64,000 bases of DNA from Micromonospora_J zhanjiangensis (GTDB lineage Bacteria > Actinomycetota > Actinomycetes > Mycobacteriales > Micromonosporaceae): contig NZ_JBHSBN010000006.1 of NCBI RefSeq assembly GCF_042650605.1, positions 254,503 to 318,502 on the forward strand, read 5' to 3'. Below are positions 25,127 to 32,983 of the stretch, piece after piece. The notes beneath the pieces are model-generated. The model did not search any database. It was not told where the DNA came from and saw nothing but the letters and a program-made list of their open reading frames with translations. Each line of letters starts with the position of its first letter. The first letter of the stretch is position 1. Made by a program: the position numbers and the translations under genes.

Positions 25127-26242
25127 TCAGACGGTGCCGAACGTGTCGTAGCGAATGGACTCCGCCGGCACCTCGTGTTCGGCCAGCACCCGCAGCGCGG
25201 AGCGGACCATCGTCGTGGAACCGGCCACGAAGCAGTCGTGCCCCTTCCACGGGCCGTACCGGGCCAGCACGTCGGAGACGTCGCCCTGCTCGCCGTCGAA
25301 GCCGAGGTCGTCGCTGCAGCAGGGGACCACGGACAACCACGGGTGCCGGGCCGCGATCCGGTTCAGCTCGGGCAGCCCGTACAGGTCCTCCCGGGTACGG
25401 CCGCCCACGAAGACGTGCACCCAGCGGGTCCGGTTGCCGCGGCTCAGCTCCTCCACCAGCGCCTTGATCGGGGCCAGCCCGACCCCGGCGGCCACGCACA
25501 CCACGTCCCGGGTCGAGGTCGGGTCCAGCGTCATCGACCCCATCGGCGCCGCCAGCCGGAGCAGGTCACCCGGCTGGACCTGCCGGACCAGGGCACCGGA
25601 CACCCAGCCCGCGCCGAGCACCCGAACGTGGAACTCCAGGACGTTGTCCTCGCGCGGGGCGTTGGCGATGGAGTAGGTGCGCCACAACCGGGGCCGGTGC
25701 CGGGGTGCCTCCACGCTGACGTACTGGCCGGCCCGGTAGGGCAGCGGGTCGAGCAGCGGACGGCAGGTGATGACCGCGATGTCGGTGCCGCGCCGCTCGT
25801 GGCCGAGCACCTCGGCGTTCCAGTACGGCGGGTTGTCGTCCGCCGCCGCGCCGGCCTGCATCCGCTCCGCCATCGCCGCGTACGCCTCGGTCCACGCCTG
25901 GTCGTACTCGACCGTCCACTGGTCGCCGCCGAAGGTCCGCAGGGCGTGCAGCAGGGCCGCGCCGAGTGCGGTGTAGTGCTCCGGGCGGACGTGGAACTTA
26001 CGGTGGTCGCGACCCAGCGACCGCAGGAACTCGTCGAACCGCTCGGGATCGCCGACCGATCCGGTGGCGGCGACGATGGCCTCCAGCAACCGCTCGCGCT
26101 GGACGGACATCTGCACGGGGAACAGGGTGCGCAACGTCGGATCGGTGACGAAGAGCCGGGCGTAGAAGTGGCTGGCGAGTTGGTCCCGCCGATCCTCGAC
26201 GAGAACCCAACTCTCCTTCAACAGCCGCGCAAGGTTGTCCAT
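25127..26242 (-). CDS. Flavohemoprotein-like globin/FAD/NAD(P)H oxidoreductase
   Basis: 371-aa protein combining an N-terminal globin domain (about 1-135) with a ferredoxin-reductase module. In the globin part, DHRKFHVRPEHY contains the likely proximal His. The FAD site RLWRTYSIANAP and the NAD-binding AAGVGLAPIKALVEEL with the C-terminal FVAGSTTMV follow. Known flavohemoproteins detoxify nitric oxide to nitrate using NADPH and oxygen. AAGGA lies six bases before the ATG at 26242. Upstream is a long intergenic region with two perfect palindromes, suggesting tight control by a dedicated regulator. Confidence 0.9.
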   Translation of the reverse strand: MDNLARLLKESWVLVEDRRDQLASHFYARLFVTDPTLRTLFPVQMSVQRERLLEAIVAATGSVGDPERFDEFLRSLGRDHRKFHVRPEHYTALGAALLHALRTFGGDQWTVEYDQAWTEAYAAMAERMQAGAAADDNPPYWNAEVLGHERRGTDIAVITCRPLLDPLPYRAGQYVSVEAPRHRPRLWRTYSIANAPREDNVLEFHVRVLGAGWVSGALVRQVQPGDLLRLAAPMGSMTLDPTSTRDVVCVAAGVGLAPIKALVEELSRGNRTRWVHVFVGGRTREDLYGLPELNRIAARHPWLSVVPCCSDDLGFDGEQGDVSDVLARYGPWKGHDCFVAGSTTMVRSALRVLAEHEVPAESIRYDTFGTV

Positions 26243-26288
26243 TGACGTCCTTCTCGGTATTGTCGAGCGTCGGGTGCGCCCCGGCGCC

Positions 26289-26365
26289 GACCGTGACGAC
26301 CGTGACGACCGTGGTCGGTCGATATCGACTTTGATCCGCGCGGATCAAAGTCGATGCGGATCAAA
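26289..26365. promoter_or_regulatory. 32-bp palindrome plus half-sites upstream of globin-reductase
   Basis: The perfect inverted repeat at 26324-26355 has 15-bp arms ATCGACTTTGATCCG/CGGATCAAAGTCGAT around CG, and GCGGATCAAA recurs at 26356-26365. To its left a 9-bp unit (ACCGTGACG) is repeated about three times (26289-26315). It lies about 80-125 bp upstream of the leftward start at 26242. TTGAT...ATCAA resembles an FNR/CRP-type site but with 8 rather than 4 bases between. Confidence 0.6.
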
Positions 26366-26410
26366 TTTGTGTGCTCTGTAACGAGCATGAACACGTAGCG
26401 TCGCGGCGAG

Positions 26411-26427
26411 TCGCACAATCTGTGCGA
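26411..26427. promoter_or_regulatory. Second palindrome TCGCACA-ATC-TGTGCGA
   Basis: Perfect 7-bp arms with a 3-bp centre, in the same divergent intergenic region, about 93 bp upstream of the rightward CPBP gene at 26520 and 170 bp upstream of the globin-reductase start. It could serve either gene. Confidence 0.45.
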
Positions 26428-26519
26428 TTCGGGTTCCCACTGACGGGTCTCTGACGGACACATCGCCGCAAACCAGTACGGGTCTCGCCGGATGCCGCCC
26501 GTTCCGGCACAGTGGTCCC

Positions 26520-27290
26520 GTGACGGTCGATCTTCCGACGCCGGTGTCCCGGCGCACCACGGGCACCGAGGTCCTACTGGTGCTGGGCGTCTCGCTGGGA
26601 CAGTCGGCGATCTACTCCGCGGTCACCATCGTGGCCCGGCTGACCGCCGACAAGCCGCTGTCCCAGCAGACCGCCACGCTGAACGCCTCGCAGTCGGACC
26701 GGCCCTGGCTCGACCTGACGTACCAGCTGTTGGGGATCTTCTTCGCGTTGGTGCCGGTGCTGCTCGCCGTACACCTGCTGGGCCGGCAGCCCGGCGACGC
26801 GCGCGGGCTGCTCGGCCTGGACCGGCGGCGGCCCGGCCGGGACCTGGGGTACGGCGCGCTGCTGGCGGCGGTGATCGGGCTGCCCGGGCTGGGCCTGTTC
26901 TGGGCGGCGAAGCAGCTCGGCATCAACGCGACAGTGGTACCGGCCGGCCTGCCGCACGTCTGGTGGGCGGTGCCGGTGCTGATCCTGGCCGCCGCGCAGA
27001 ACGCCGTCCTGGAAGAGATCGTCGTGGTCGGCTACCTGGTCACCCGGCTGCGCGAGCTGGGCTGGCGGACCTGGACGGTGATCGGCGCCAGCGCCGTCCT
27101 GCGCGGCTCCTACCACCTCTATCAGGGCTTCGGCGCCTTCCTCGGCAACGCCGTGATGGGCGTGATCTTCACCCTGTTCTTCCTGCGCACCCGCCGCGTG
27201 CTGCCGCTGGTCGTCGCGCACACCCTGCTGGACGTGGTGGCCTTCGTCGGCTACTCGGTGCTGCCCCGCTCCTGGCTCGACTGGCTCTGA
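26520..27290 (+). CDS. CPBP family intramembrane metalloprotease
   Basis: Polytopic membrane protein of 256 aa in the CAAX-protease/bacteriocin-processing (CPBP, Abi) family. The conserved elements are present: LEEIVVVGYLVTRL (the EExxxxR-like motif with catalytic Glu), LRGSYHLYQG (His) and HTLLDVVAF (His). About seven hydrophobic segments are seen. The GTG at 26520 is the first usable start. Such enzymes may cleave membrane peptides or prenylated substrates; no substrate is evident. The 3' end overlaps the convergent gene by 40 bp. Confidence 0.88.
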   Translation: MTVDLPTPVSRRTTGTEVLLVLGVSLGQSAIYSAVTIVARLTADKPLSQQTATLNASQSDRPWLDLTYQLLGIFFALVPVLLAVHLLGRQPGDARGLLGLDRRRPGRDLGYGALLAAVIGLPGLGLFWAAKQLGINATVVPAGLPHVWWAVPVLILAAAQNAVLEEIVVVGYLVTRLRELGWRTWTVIGASAVLRGSYHLYQGFGAFLGNAVMGVIFTLFFLRTRRVLPLVVAHTLLDVVAFVGYSVLPRSWLDWL

Positions 27291-28900
27291 GCCCGGCCGG
27301 CCGCGCCCCGGGGGCGGTACCGGGCCACCGCCCGGGCGGCCAGCCGTTCCGCGCCGGCCGCGCCACCACCGGCCGCCACCAGCGGTCCGGCACCCGGCAA
27401 CAGCCGGGCCACCAACCGTACGGCCATCCAACCGCCGCCCTGCGCCAGCAGCGGCGCCGCCAGCCGCTGACCGGCCAGAACCAGCTTCTCCACCGACGGG
27501 ACCTGATCGCCGCCGTGGTCCGGACCGGCCGCGGGTCGGTCCCGCACGTCCGGCCGCCCGCCGGCGCGGGCCTCGGCCAGCGCCCGCCGGGCCCGGTCCT
27601 CGTCGGGCTCGATGCCGGACAGCAGCAGCAGGTCGACGGCCCGGTCCGGATGGGTCGGATCCTGGCCGTAGGCGGCGGCCAGGTGCAGCACCAGCCCGGC
27701 CTGCGCCCACGAGGTCAGCGCCAACTCGGCGAACGGGGCGAGGAGCCCGACCGCGGTGGCCATCGCCGCGCCCGTACCGGCCCGGCGGACGAACCGCCGG
27801 GTGGCCAGCGCGGCCACGCCGTCCGGGGTGGCGTTCGGGTAGTCGGCCCGGATCCCGGCCGCCCAGTCCCGGGCCCGGGGGCCGATCGACGCCACCGCGG
27901 CCAGGGCGAGCAGCTCGGGTGCCTGCTCCGGCCGGTCGGTCAGGAGCCGGCCGACCACCACCAGGTCAACCCGCTCCGGGGTACGCCGTACCGGCGCGTC
28001 CGATTCCGCAGGCGGTCGGTCGACCGGCGTACGGTCCGGGGTGGCGACCGTGGCCGCGGCCGGGGTGGGCTCCGTGGGCGGGGTAGCGGTTGCCGGTGCG
28101 TCGGTGGGCTTCCGCACCGCGCCGGCCTGCTTGACGGCGGCCGGCGTCCCGGTGACCGTTGTGGTTTCGGCGGCTACCGCCTTCTTCGCGGCCTTCTTGG
28201 CGGCGGGCGTCTTCCTGGTCGGTGTGGCGGTCCCGGTCGGTGCCGTCGCCTCGGTTGGTGCCGCCTCGGGGGGCGGGGCCTTCCTGGCGGGCGCGGCCTT
28301 TTTGCCGGCCGCGACCTTTCTGGCGGGGACGGCATCGTGGGCGGGGACGGCCTTCTTGGCCGGGGTGGCTCTCTTCGTTGCTGCGGCCTTCTTAGCGGGT
28401 GCGGCTTCCTCGGCCGGGGTGGCCTCCTGCACCGGCGCGGGCTCCTTTGCCGGGGTCGCCCGCCGCACCGGCGCGGCCTTCCTCGCAGGGGTCTTCCGGG
28501 TCGGGACTGCCTCGGTTGCCGGGGTGCTTCCGGTGGGCGGCGTTGTTCCCCCGTTGCCGGCGGCGTCGGTCGGCGGGGTGGTCCCGCTTCCGGGCGTGGT
28601 GCTGGCCCGGGGCGGCCGGTCGGGATCCGGCTCGGCGCGGACCGGCGGAGAGGTCGGAGGTTGGAACAGCACCCCTGGCACCTGGCGCGGGGCGGGCCGG
28701 GCCGGGGCCGGTCGCCCGGTCGGCTCGGACCGTGCCGGCCCGGCCGGCTCGGGTTGCGGCGACCCGGCTGCGGTGCGCTGCTGCGGCTGGGCCGGGGTGG
28801 ACCGCTGTGCCGGATCAGCCGCCGGGCGGGTGCCGCGTGAACGCGGAGCCGACGTCGACCGGGGGCGGTTGCTGGGCTCGCGGGACGGCTGCTCCTCCAT
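27251..28900 (-). CDS. Lys/Ala/Pro-rich protein with C-terminal helical membrane-associated domain
   Basis: 549-aa protein of unknown function in two parts. The first ~325 residues are low-complexity, rich in Pro, Ala, Thr and Lys, with histone-H1-like repeats such as PARKAAP, AKKAVPA and AAKKAAKKAV between about 130 and 260. The C-terminal ~220 residues form a helical domain with hydrophobic stretches (GTGAAMATAVGLLAPFAEL, WAQAGLVLHLAAAYG) resembling EcsC-like membrane-associated proteins. No signal peptide. The basic repeat could bind DNA, RNA or acidic lipids. No clear ribosome site precedes ATG 28900. It overlaps the CPBP gene tail to tail. Confidence 0.75.
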   Translation of the reverse strand: MEEQPSREPSNRPRSTSAPRSRGTRPAADPAQRSTPAQPQQRTAAGSPQPEPAGPARSEPTGRPAPARPAPRQVPGVLFQPPTSPPVRAEPDPDRPPRASTTPGSGTTPPTDAAGNGGTTPPTGSTPATEAVPTRKTPARKAAPVRRATPAKEPAPVQEATPAEEAAPAKKAAATKRATPAKKAVPAHDAVPARKVAAGKKAAPARKAPPPEAAPTEATAPTGTATPTRKTPAAKKAAKKAVAAETTTVTGTPAAVKQAGAVRKPTDAPATATPPTEPTPAAATVATPDRTPVDRPPAESDAPVRRTPERVDLVVVGRLLTDRPEQAPELLALAAVASIGPRARDWAAGIRADYPNATPDGVAALATRRFVRRAGTGAAMATAVGLLAPFAELALTSWAQAGLVLHLAAAYGQDPTHPDRAVDLLLLSGIEPDEDRARRALAEARAGGRPDVRDRPAAGPDHGGDQVPSVEKLVLAGQRLAAPLLAQGGGWMAVRLVARLLPGAGPLVAAGGGAAGAERLAARAVARYRPRGAAGRAQSQSSQERGSTE

Positions 28901-29141
28901 AGCCAGGCAGCCTAACCGGGTCGATAGATCTTCACCTCTTGGAAACGGACAGTCCTTCGGTCTGTTGCCCGGACCGGACGCGGGGCGCCACCCCCGTACC
29001 GTCCGGGACGGGATGATCTGGCCGGTTTCCGAGGTCTGAACGGCCCGGGTGGTGCTTCGTCGGGGCGCGATCGGCCAGCCGTTTTGCCCGTCCTACGCCG
29101 GACCTGTATCCTCGGTCGACGGCGGTCCGTGGGGCCGCCGT

Positions 29142-29231
29142 GGAGACTTCGCCTAGTCTGGTCTATGGCGCCGCACTGCTAATGCGGTTGGGGTTAACCG
29201 CCCCTCCCGGGTTCGAATCCCGGAGTCTCCG
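29142..29231 (+). tRNA. tRNA-Ser (anticodon GCU)
   Basis: Acceptor stem GGAGACT/AGTCTCC, anticodon GCT at 29178-29180 in loop CTGCTAA, long class II variable arm and T-arm CCGGGTTCGAATCCCGG. 90 nt with discriminator G. Confidence 0.95.
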
Positions 29232-29266
29232 CGCAAGGTCGGGGTGTGTAGACTGGCCGAGCACCA

Positions 29267-29339
29267 GCGCCCGTAGCTCAACGGATAGAGCATCTGACTA
29301 CGGATCAGAAGGTTAGGGGTTCGAGTCCCTTCGGGCGCG
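29267..29339 (+). tRNA. tRNA-Arg (anticodon ACG), integration site of the island
   Basis: Acceptor stem GCGCCCG/CGGGCGC, D-arm AGCTCAACGGATAGAGC, anticodon ACG at 29300-29302 in loop CTACGGA, T-arm AGGGGTTCGAGTCCCTT. 73 nt. Its 3' part from 29291 is duplicated at 57226-57275, so the island's left end regenerates the intact tRNA. Confidence 0.96.
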
Positions 29340-29340
29340 C
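29291..29340 (+). repeat. attL: left 50-bp direct repeat inside tRNA-Arg
   Basis: Identical over 50 bp to 57226-57275 and different immediately outside on both sides. Begins CATCTGACTACGGATCAG and ends TTCGGGCGCGC. Crossover at the anticodon stem-loop is the usual place for tyrosine integrases of this type. Confidence 0.93.
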
Positions 29341-29348
29341 TTATCTGA

Positions 29349-29382
29349 ACAGGGAAGATAGCCGATTGGCTATCTTCCCTGT
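29349..29382 (+). terminator. Hairpin just after tRNA-Arg, island left end
   Basis: ACAGGGAAGATAGCC (29349-29363) pairs perfectly with GGCTATCTTCCCTGT (29368-29382) over a GATT tetraloop, 9 bp after the tRNA. It should end tRNA transcription and insulate the integrase. Direct repeats GAGTCACG (near 29390 and 29401) follow and may be arm-type integrase sites. Confidence 0.7.
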
Positions 29383-29526
29383 CGTCGTATGAGTCACGTG
29401 TGAGTCACGCCTGTGGCTCACGTTCGGTGACTCGCCGGACGCTGCTGAGCTGGTCGTTCGTGCCAGCGCGCAGCGGATCGGCTGGACGCGCCCGAAGGGC
29501 CTGGATCCCTGACCTCTGGTCCCTGG

Positions 29527-29565
29527 TTAGATGCCAAATTCGTTAAGGAAAAATTTTGCATCTAA
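29527..29565. repeat. AT-rich inverted repeat upstream of integrase
   Basis: TTAGATGCCAAATT (29527-29540) and AATTTTGCATCTAA (29552-29565) pair with one mismatch over an 11-nt loop, about 128 bp before the integrase start. The rest of the 29341-29692 gap holds no gene. It may bind an integrase regulator or be an attenuator. Confidence 0.5.
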
Positions 29566-29692
29566 GCTACGGGAACGAGAAGTACGGCCGTAATGCCCGG
29601 TCTCGGGGTCCGCATGCGGGTTGCTCGCCTGATTCGAACAGGTCAGGGCACACCGTCGGTGGGCGTCGCGACGCCTTCAGGTGGTGCCGCTG

Positions 29693-30988
29693 ATGTGCAC
29701 CTCGGATGGGCTGGGCCGGGTGTACCGGCGGTGTGGCTGCCGTGACGAGGAGACGGGTAAGCAGTTCGGCGTTCGCTGCGAGCGCCTGGCGGACCTCAGC
29801 CACGGGCGCTGGTACTTCTCGCTGCAGGTACCCGGCGTGGATGGCGGTCGTGATCGGGTTCGGCGGGGTGGCTTCGCGACTCTCGCGGAGGCGGAGCGGG
29901 CCTGCTGGGAGTTGGCCCAGTTGCCGGGGCCAGAGGCGGTGGCGCGAACCTGGACGGTGCGCCGCTGGCTGCGCTTCTGGCTGTCGGAGCTGGAGGGCCG
30001 GTTGAGGCCCACGACGGTGCTCAACTACCGCAGCATCGTGGAGAAGTACCTGATCCCGCACCTGGGCCGCTTTCGGTTGAGCAAGCTGCGCGTGAAGACT
30101 GTTCAGCGGGCCATGGACGCGATCTGTCGTCAGGTCGTGCGCGGTGGGCGGCTGATCTCGCCGGGCAGCGTGAGCCGGATCCGGGCCGTGCTGCGCAGCG
30201 CGTTGTCGGAGGCGAGACGGCAGGGCATCGTCGGCCACAACCCTGCGCGGAATCTGCGGCTGCCGAACGGGGCTCGCCCGCACGCTGTGGTGTGGGATGA
30301 CGAGCACGAGGTGGTGTGGCGTGAGACTGGCGTGCGCCCACGGGTCGCGGTGTGGGACCTGGACAACCTGGCGCGGTTCCTTGAGGTGGTGCGCGACGAT
30401 CCGCTGTTCGTGCTGTGGTGGCTGGTGGCGCTGCGCGGCCCGCGTCGGGGTGAGATGGCGGGCCTGCGTTGGGAGGACATCGACCTGGCCGCGGGAGAGC
30501 TGACGATCAGGGAACAGGTCATCGTCATCGGCGGGAGGGAGCACCTCGGCCCACCCAAGTCGGTGGCGGGGGTGCGGACGTTGGCTCTCGACGAGGCCAC
30601 GGTGAAGCTGTTATGGGAGTTGTGGCATGAGCAGCGGCGCCGACGCGGTGGGGTGGATCCGAAGAGGCGGGTCTTCGTCCACGCGAACGGGCGCCCGGTG
30701 AGCCCGGACTGGCTGACGCGCCGGTTCGCGAAGCTGGTCAAGCAGTTGGGGCTTCCGCCGGTGCGGTTGCATGACCTGCGGCACGCGGCCGCGGGGCTGG
30801 CGTCGGCGGCCGGGGTGGACCTGAAGATGATCCAGCACGACCTGGGCCACGCCAGCCCGGTCACCACCGCCGAGACCTACATCTACGTATTCAAGAAGAT
30901 GGCCAAGGAGGCGGTGCGGGCGAGCGCCGAACTACTGCTGTCGCACGCGAAGATCCGTATGTCGCTGGAGGGAGCCTCGCAGGCCTGA
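29693..30988 (+). CDS. Tyrosine site-specific integrase of the island
   Basis: Phage-type tyrosine recombinase of 431 aa that should insert and excise the island at tRNA-Arg. An N-terminal Cys-containing zinc-ribbon-like start (RVYRRCGCRDEETGKQFG) precedes the arm-binding SAM-like domain (about 90-180; WTVRRWLRFWLSELEGRLRPTT). In the catalytic domain are PRRGEMAGLRW (Arg), HDLRHAAAGLA (His-x-x-Arg), LGHAS (His) and TAETYIYV with the nucleophilic Tyr. ATG 29693 has AGGTGG eight bases upstream; GTG 29681 is possible. No excisionase gene sits beside it. A hairpin separates it from the convergent second integrase. Confidence 0.93.
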   Translation: MCTSDGLGRVYRRCGCRDEETGKQFGVRCERLADLSHGRWYFSLQVPGVDGGRDRVRRGGFATLAEAERACWELAQLPGPEAVARTWTVRRWLRFWLSELEGRLRPTTVLNYRSIVEKYLIPHLGRFRLSKLRVKTVQRAMDAICRQVVRGGRLISPGSVSRIRAVLRSALSEARRQGIVGHNPARNLRLPNGARPHAVVWDDEHEVVWRETGVRPRVAVWDLDNLARFLEVVRDDPLFVLWWLVALRGPRRGEMAGLRWEDIDLAAGELTIREQVIVIGGREHLGPPKSVAGVRTLALDEATVKLLWELWHEQRRRRGGVDPKRRVFVHANGRPVSPDWLTRRFAKLVKQLGLPPVRLHDLRHAAAGLASAAGVDLKMIQHDLGHASPVTTAETYIYVFKKMAKEAVRASAELLLSHAKIRMSLEGASQA

Positions 30989-31062
30989 CTGTCCTGGCGA
31001 TCGCTGTCACCGAACCCCTGCGGTGGGGTGGGCAGGTGGGCTGGGCGTCGCCGGAATCGGTC

Positions 31063-31110
31063 GGGCTGCCCGGGGAGGCAGGGACATGTTCCCGCCTCCC
31101 CGGGCAGCCC
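31063..31110. terminator. Long bidirectional hairpin between the two integrases
   Basis: GGGCTGCCCGGGGAGGC (31063-31079) pairs perfectly with GCCTCCCCGGGCAGCCC (31094-31110); a one-base bulge and GGGA/TCCC extend the stem. It lies between convergent stops at 30988 and 31123. Confidence 0.75.
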
Positions 31111-31122
31111 GTGACGAGATCG

Positions 31123-32565
31123 TCACCGGCTTTCGCGTTCCCGCCTACTCCGGCCCGTCGGCGTGACCTGGTCCCTTGTCTTGGACCGCCTTTGCGCTGC
31201 GCGGGCGTCGCCGGCTGGCTTCGTTCTCTCGGCGGTCGTCGGGCACCGCGTTGCGGCGTCGCGACGTCCAGCGGGCCGCCGCATCTCGGCGCCCGGTTTG
31301 CCGGCGTTGAGGACGAGGCGGGCGGTGGCCTCGGCAGCCTTGTGCTGGGTGGCGGGCAGGCTCGTGGTGTAGGTGTCGGCGGTGATCCGGATCGTGGCGT
31401 GGCCGAGTTGATGTTGGATGGTTTTCAGGTCGGCGCCGGCGGTGTGGGCGAGGGTGGCGGCGCCGTGGCGGAGGTCGTGCAGCCGGATCGGGGGTAGCCC
31501 GGCCCGGTCGACCAGGAGCCGGAGTCGTTGGGTGAGGTAGCCAGGGTGCACGGGTAGCCCATCGGGGCTGGTGAAGACGTAGCCGCTGTCGTGGCAGACC
31601 TCCCCGCCATCGGTGCGGCGGGTGCGGTGGTGGCGTTGCCGTTCCGCGTGCCGGCGCAGGATGCGGACGGTGTGCCGGTCCAGGGCTATGGTGCGGTGGC
31701 TGGTCGCGGATTTGGGTGGGCCTTCGTGGACGTCGTAGCCGGCGGTGGTGCGTTGCCGCACGATCAATAGTTGGCGGGCTTGCAGGTCGATCTCGGTCCA
31801 GCGCAGGCCGGCGGCTTCGCCGCGGCGCAGGCCGCGTAGGGCGATCAGCCACCACAGGGCGAACAGGTTGTCGTCGCGGACGTAGTCGAGGAACGCGGCG
31901 AGCTGGACCGGTGTCCAGACCGCGACGGACGGCCGCTCGCCGGTGGCTTCCCACTCGGCGACCCTGTTCTCGGTCCACAGCCGCGCGAGGGGGCGTTCCT
32001 GAGCGGGTAGTTCCACTCGCCGGGCGGGGTTGTCCACGATGAGGCCCTCCCGCGCGGCGGCGTTGAGCGCGGCCCGAAGGGTGGTGTGGACGTGCCGCAA
32101 CGTGCACGGCGTCTGTGGCTGGCCGGACCGGTTGCGGGTGGCGGCGATCTGCGTGAACGCAGCGTTGAGCTGCCGGGAGGTCAGGTCGCCGAGGACCAGA
32201 TGCCCGATGTGCGGAATGAGGAAACGCTCGACGTCGCGGGTGTAGTGCATCCTGGTCGTCGGCCGGATTCGGGTTCTGGTCGACAGCCAGTACCGCAACC
32301 ACCGGGTGACTGTCCACGACCGGCCGGCCTGCTGCTCCCGCGACAGGACCAGGAACTCGTCGCGGGCCCGCCGCGCGGCCGCCTCCGACGCGTACCCACC
32401 TCGGCGCACCCGCTCGGCCTGCCCGAGCAGATTCCGCGTGGAGCAGTGGAAATACCAACTTCCATGATCAGGCTCAGGCAGCCTCAGGCAGCCCTTGCCC
32501 AGCGCCCGCCTGGTGACCGGGTCCAGGCAGCCGCACCGCTTTACGATCGCACCCTGGTTCTTCAT
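31123..32565 (-). CDS. Second tyrosine integrase
   Basis: Second tyrosine recombinase, 480 aa, related to but clearly distinct from the first. It starts MKNQGAIVKRCGCLDP, a Cys motif shared with the neighbour, then SWTVTRWLRYWLSTRTRIRPTT. Catalytic residues: LRRGEAAGLRW, HDLRHGAATLA, LGHATIRITADTYTT. The C-terminal ~70 residues are a basic, low-complexity tail rich in Arg and Thr, missing from the first integrase. GGGAG lies before ATG 32565. Two different integrases in one island suggest that two elements have merged or that a nested element lost its other end; I could not find its own att repeats. Confidence 0.92.
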   Translation of the reverse strand: MKNQGAIVKRCGCLDPVTRRALGKGCLRLPEPDHGSWYFHCSTRNLLGQAERVRRGGYASEAAARRARDEFLVLSREQQAGRSWTVTRWLRYWLSTRTRIRPTTRMHYTRDVERFLIPHIGHLVLGDLTSRQLNAAFTQIAATRNRSGQPQTPCTLRHVHTTLRAALNAAAREGLIVDNPARRVELPAQERPLARLWTENRVAEWEATGERPSVAVWTPVQLAAFLDYVRDDNLFALWWLIALRGLRRGEAAGLRWTEIDLQARQLLIVRQRTTAGYDVHEGPPKSATSHRTIALDRHTVRILRRHAERQRHHRTRRTDGGEVCHDSGYVFTSPDGLPVHPGYLTQRLRLLVDRAGLPPIRLHDLRHGAATLAHTAGADLKTIQHQLGHATIRITADTYTTSLPATQHKAAEATARLVLNAGKPGAEMRRPAGRRDAATRCPTTAERTKPAGDARAAQRRSKTRDQVTPTGRSRRERESR

Positions 32566-32983
32566 CGTTTCTCCCTTTGTTGTTGGTGGTCACACCCTCA
32601 CCCAGGGAGATTGGGTAAAAATCGGTTACCGGACTGGTTCACGATTTCCATCGACTACGAGCCGGTCAGCGCGCGTAAGAGACTCTAGTTCAGTTCGTGA
32701 TCCGGGATTCGACCCTGGCCCGGAACCGGCCCGGAGGAGGTAACGGGTTCATGTAAGCCGCAAACCCGGAGCCAGCGGATGCTTCCCGCCACGCCCGCGC
32801 CAGCTGGCTGCCCATAGTGCACCGCGACATCGTCTGCGACGATGGCCGGCGAGTGCAGCCCTCGCGGTGCGGGTGTGGATGGCTGGTGGACCGCAGCGGA
32901 GCGAGCATCGGCTCTGCCTGATGGCTCCGGAGCGTGCCGTACCCGGTCGCCGGGATGTTGTGTGCTCGATACCCTGGGTGGTC
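32566..32983. other. Gene-free stretch between integrase 2 and Abi-like gene
   Basis: No convincing gene in 418 bp. The area 32690-32740 has a T-arm-like look (GGGATTCGACCCTGG) but no cloverleaf can be built. Promoters for both divergent genes should be here. Confidence 0.4.

Noticed and set aside
26324..26355. Classical FNR/CRP site
   Set aside because: Half-sites TTGAT and ATCAA are present but with 8 bases between instead of 4, so I report it only as an unassigned palindrome.
32690..32745. tRNA-like T-arm (GGGATTCGACCCTGG) near the second integrase
   Set aside because: No acceptor, D or anticodon arm could be built on either strand, and no duplicate was found, so I do not call it a tRNA or att site.
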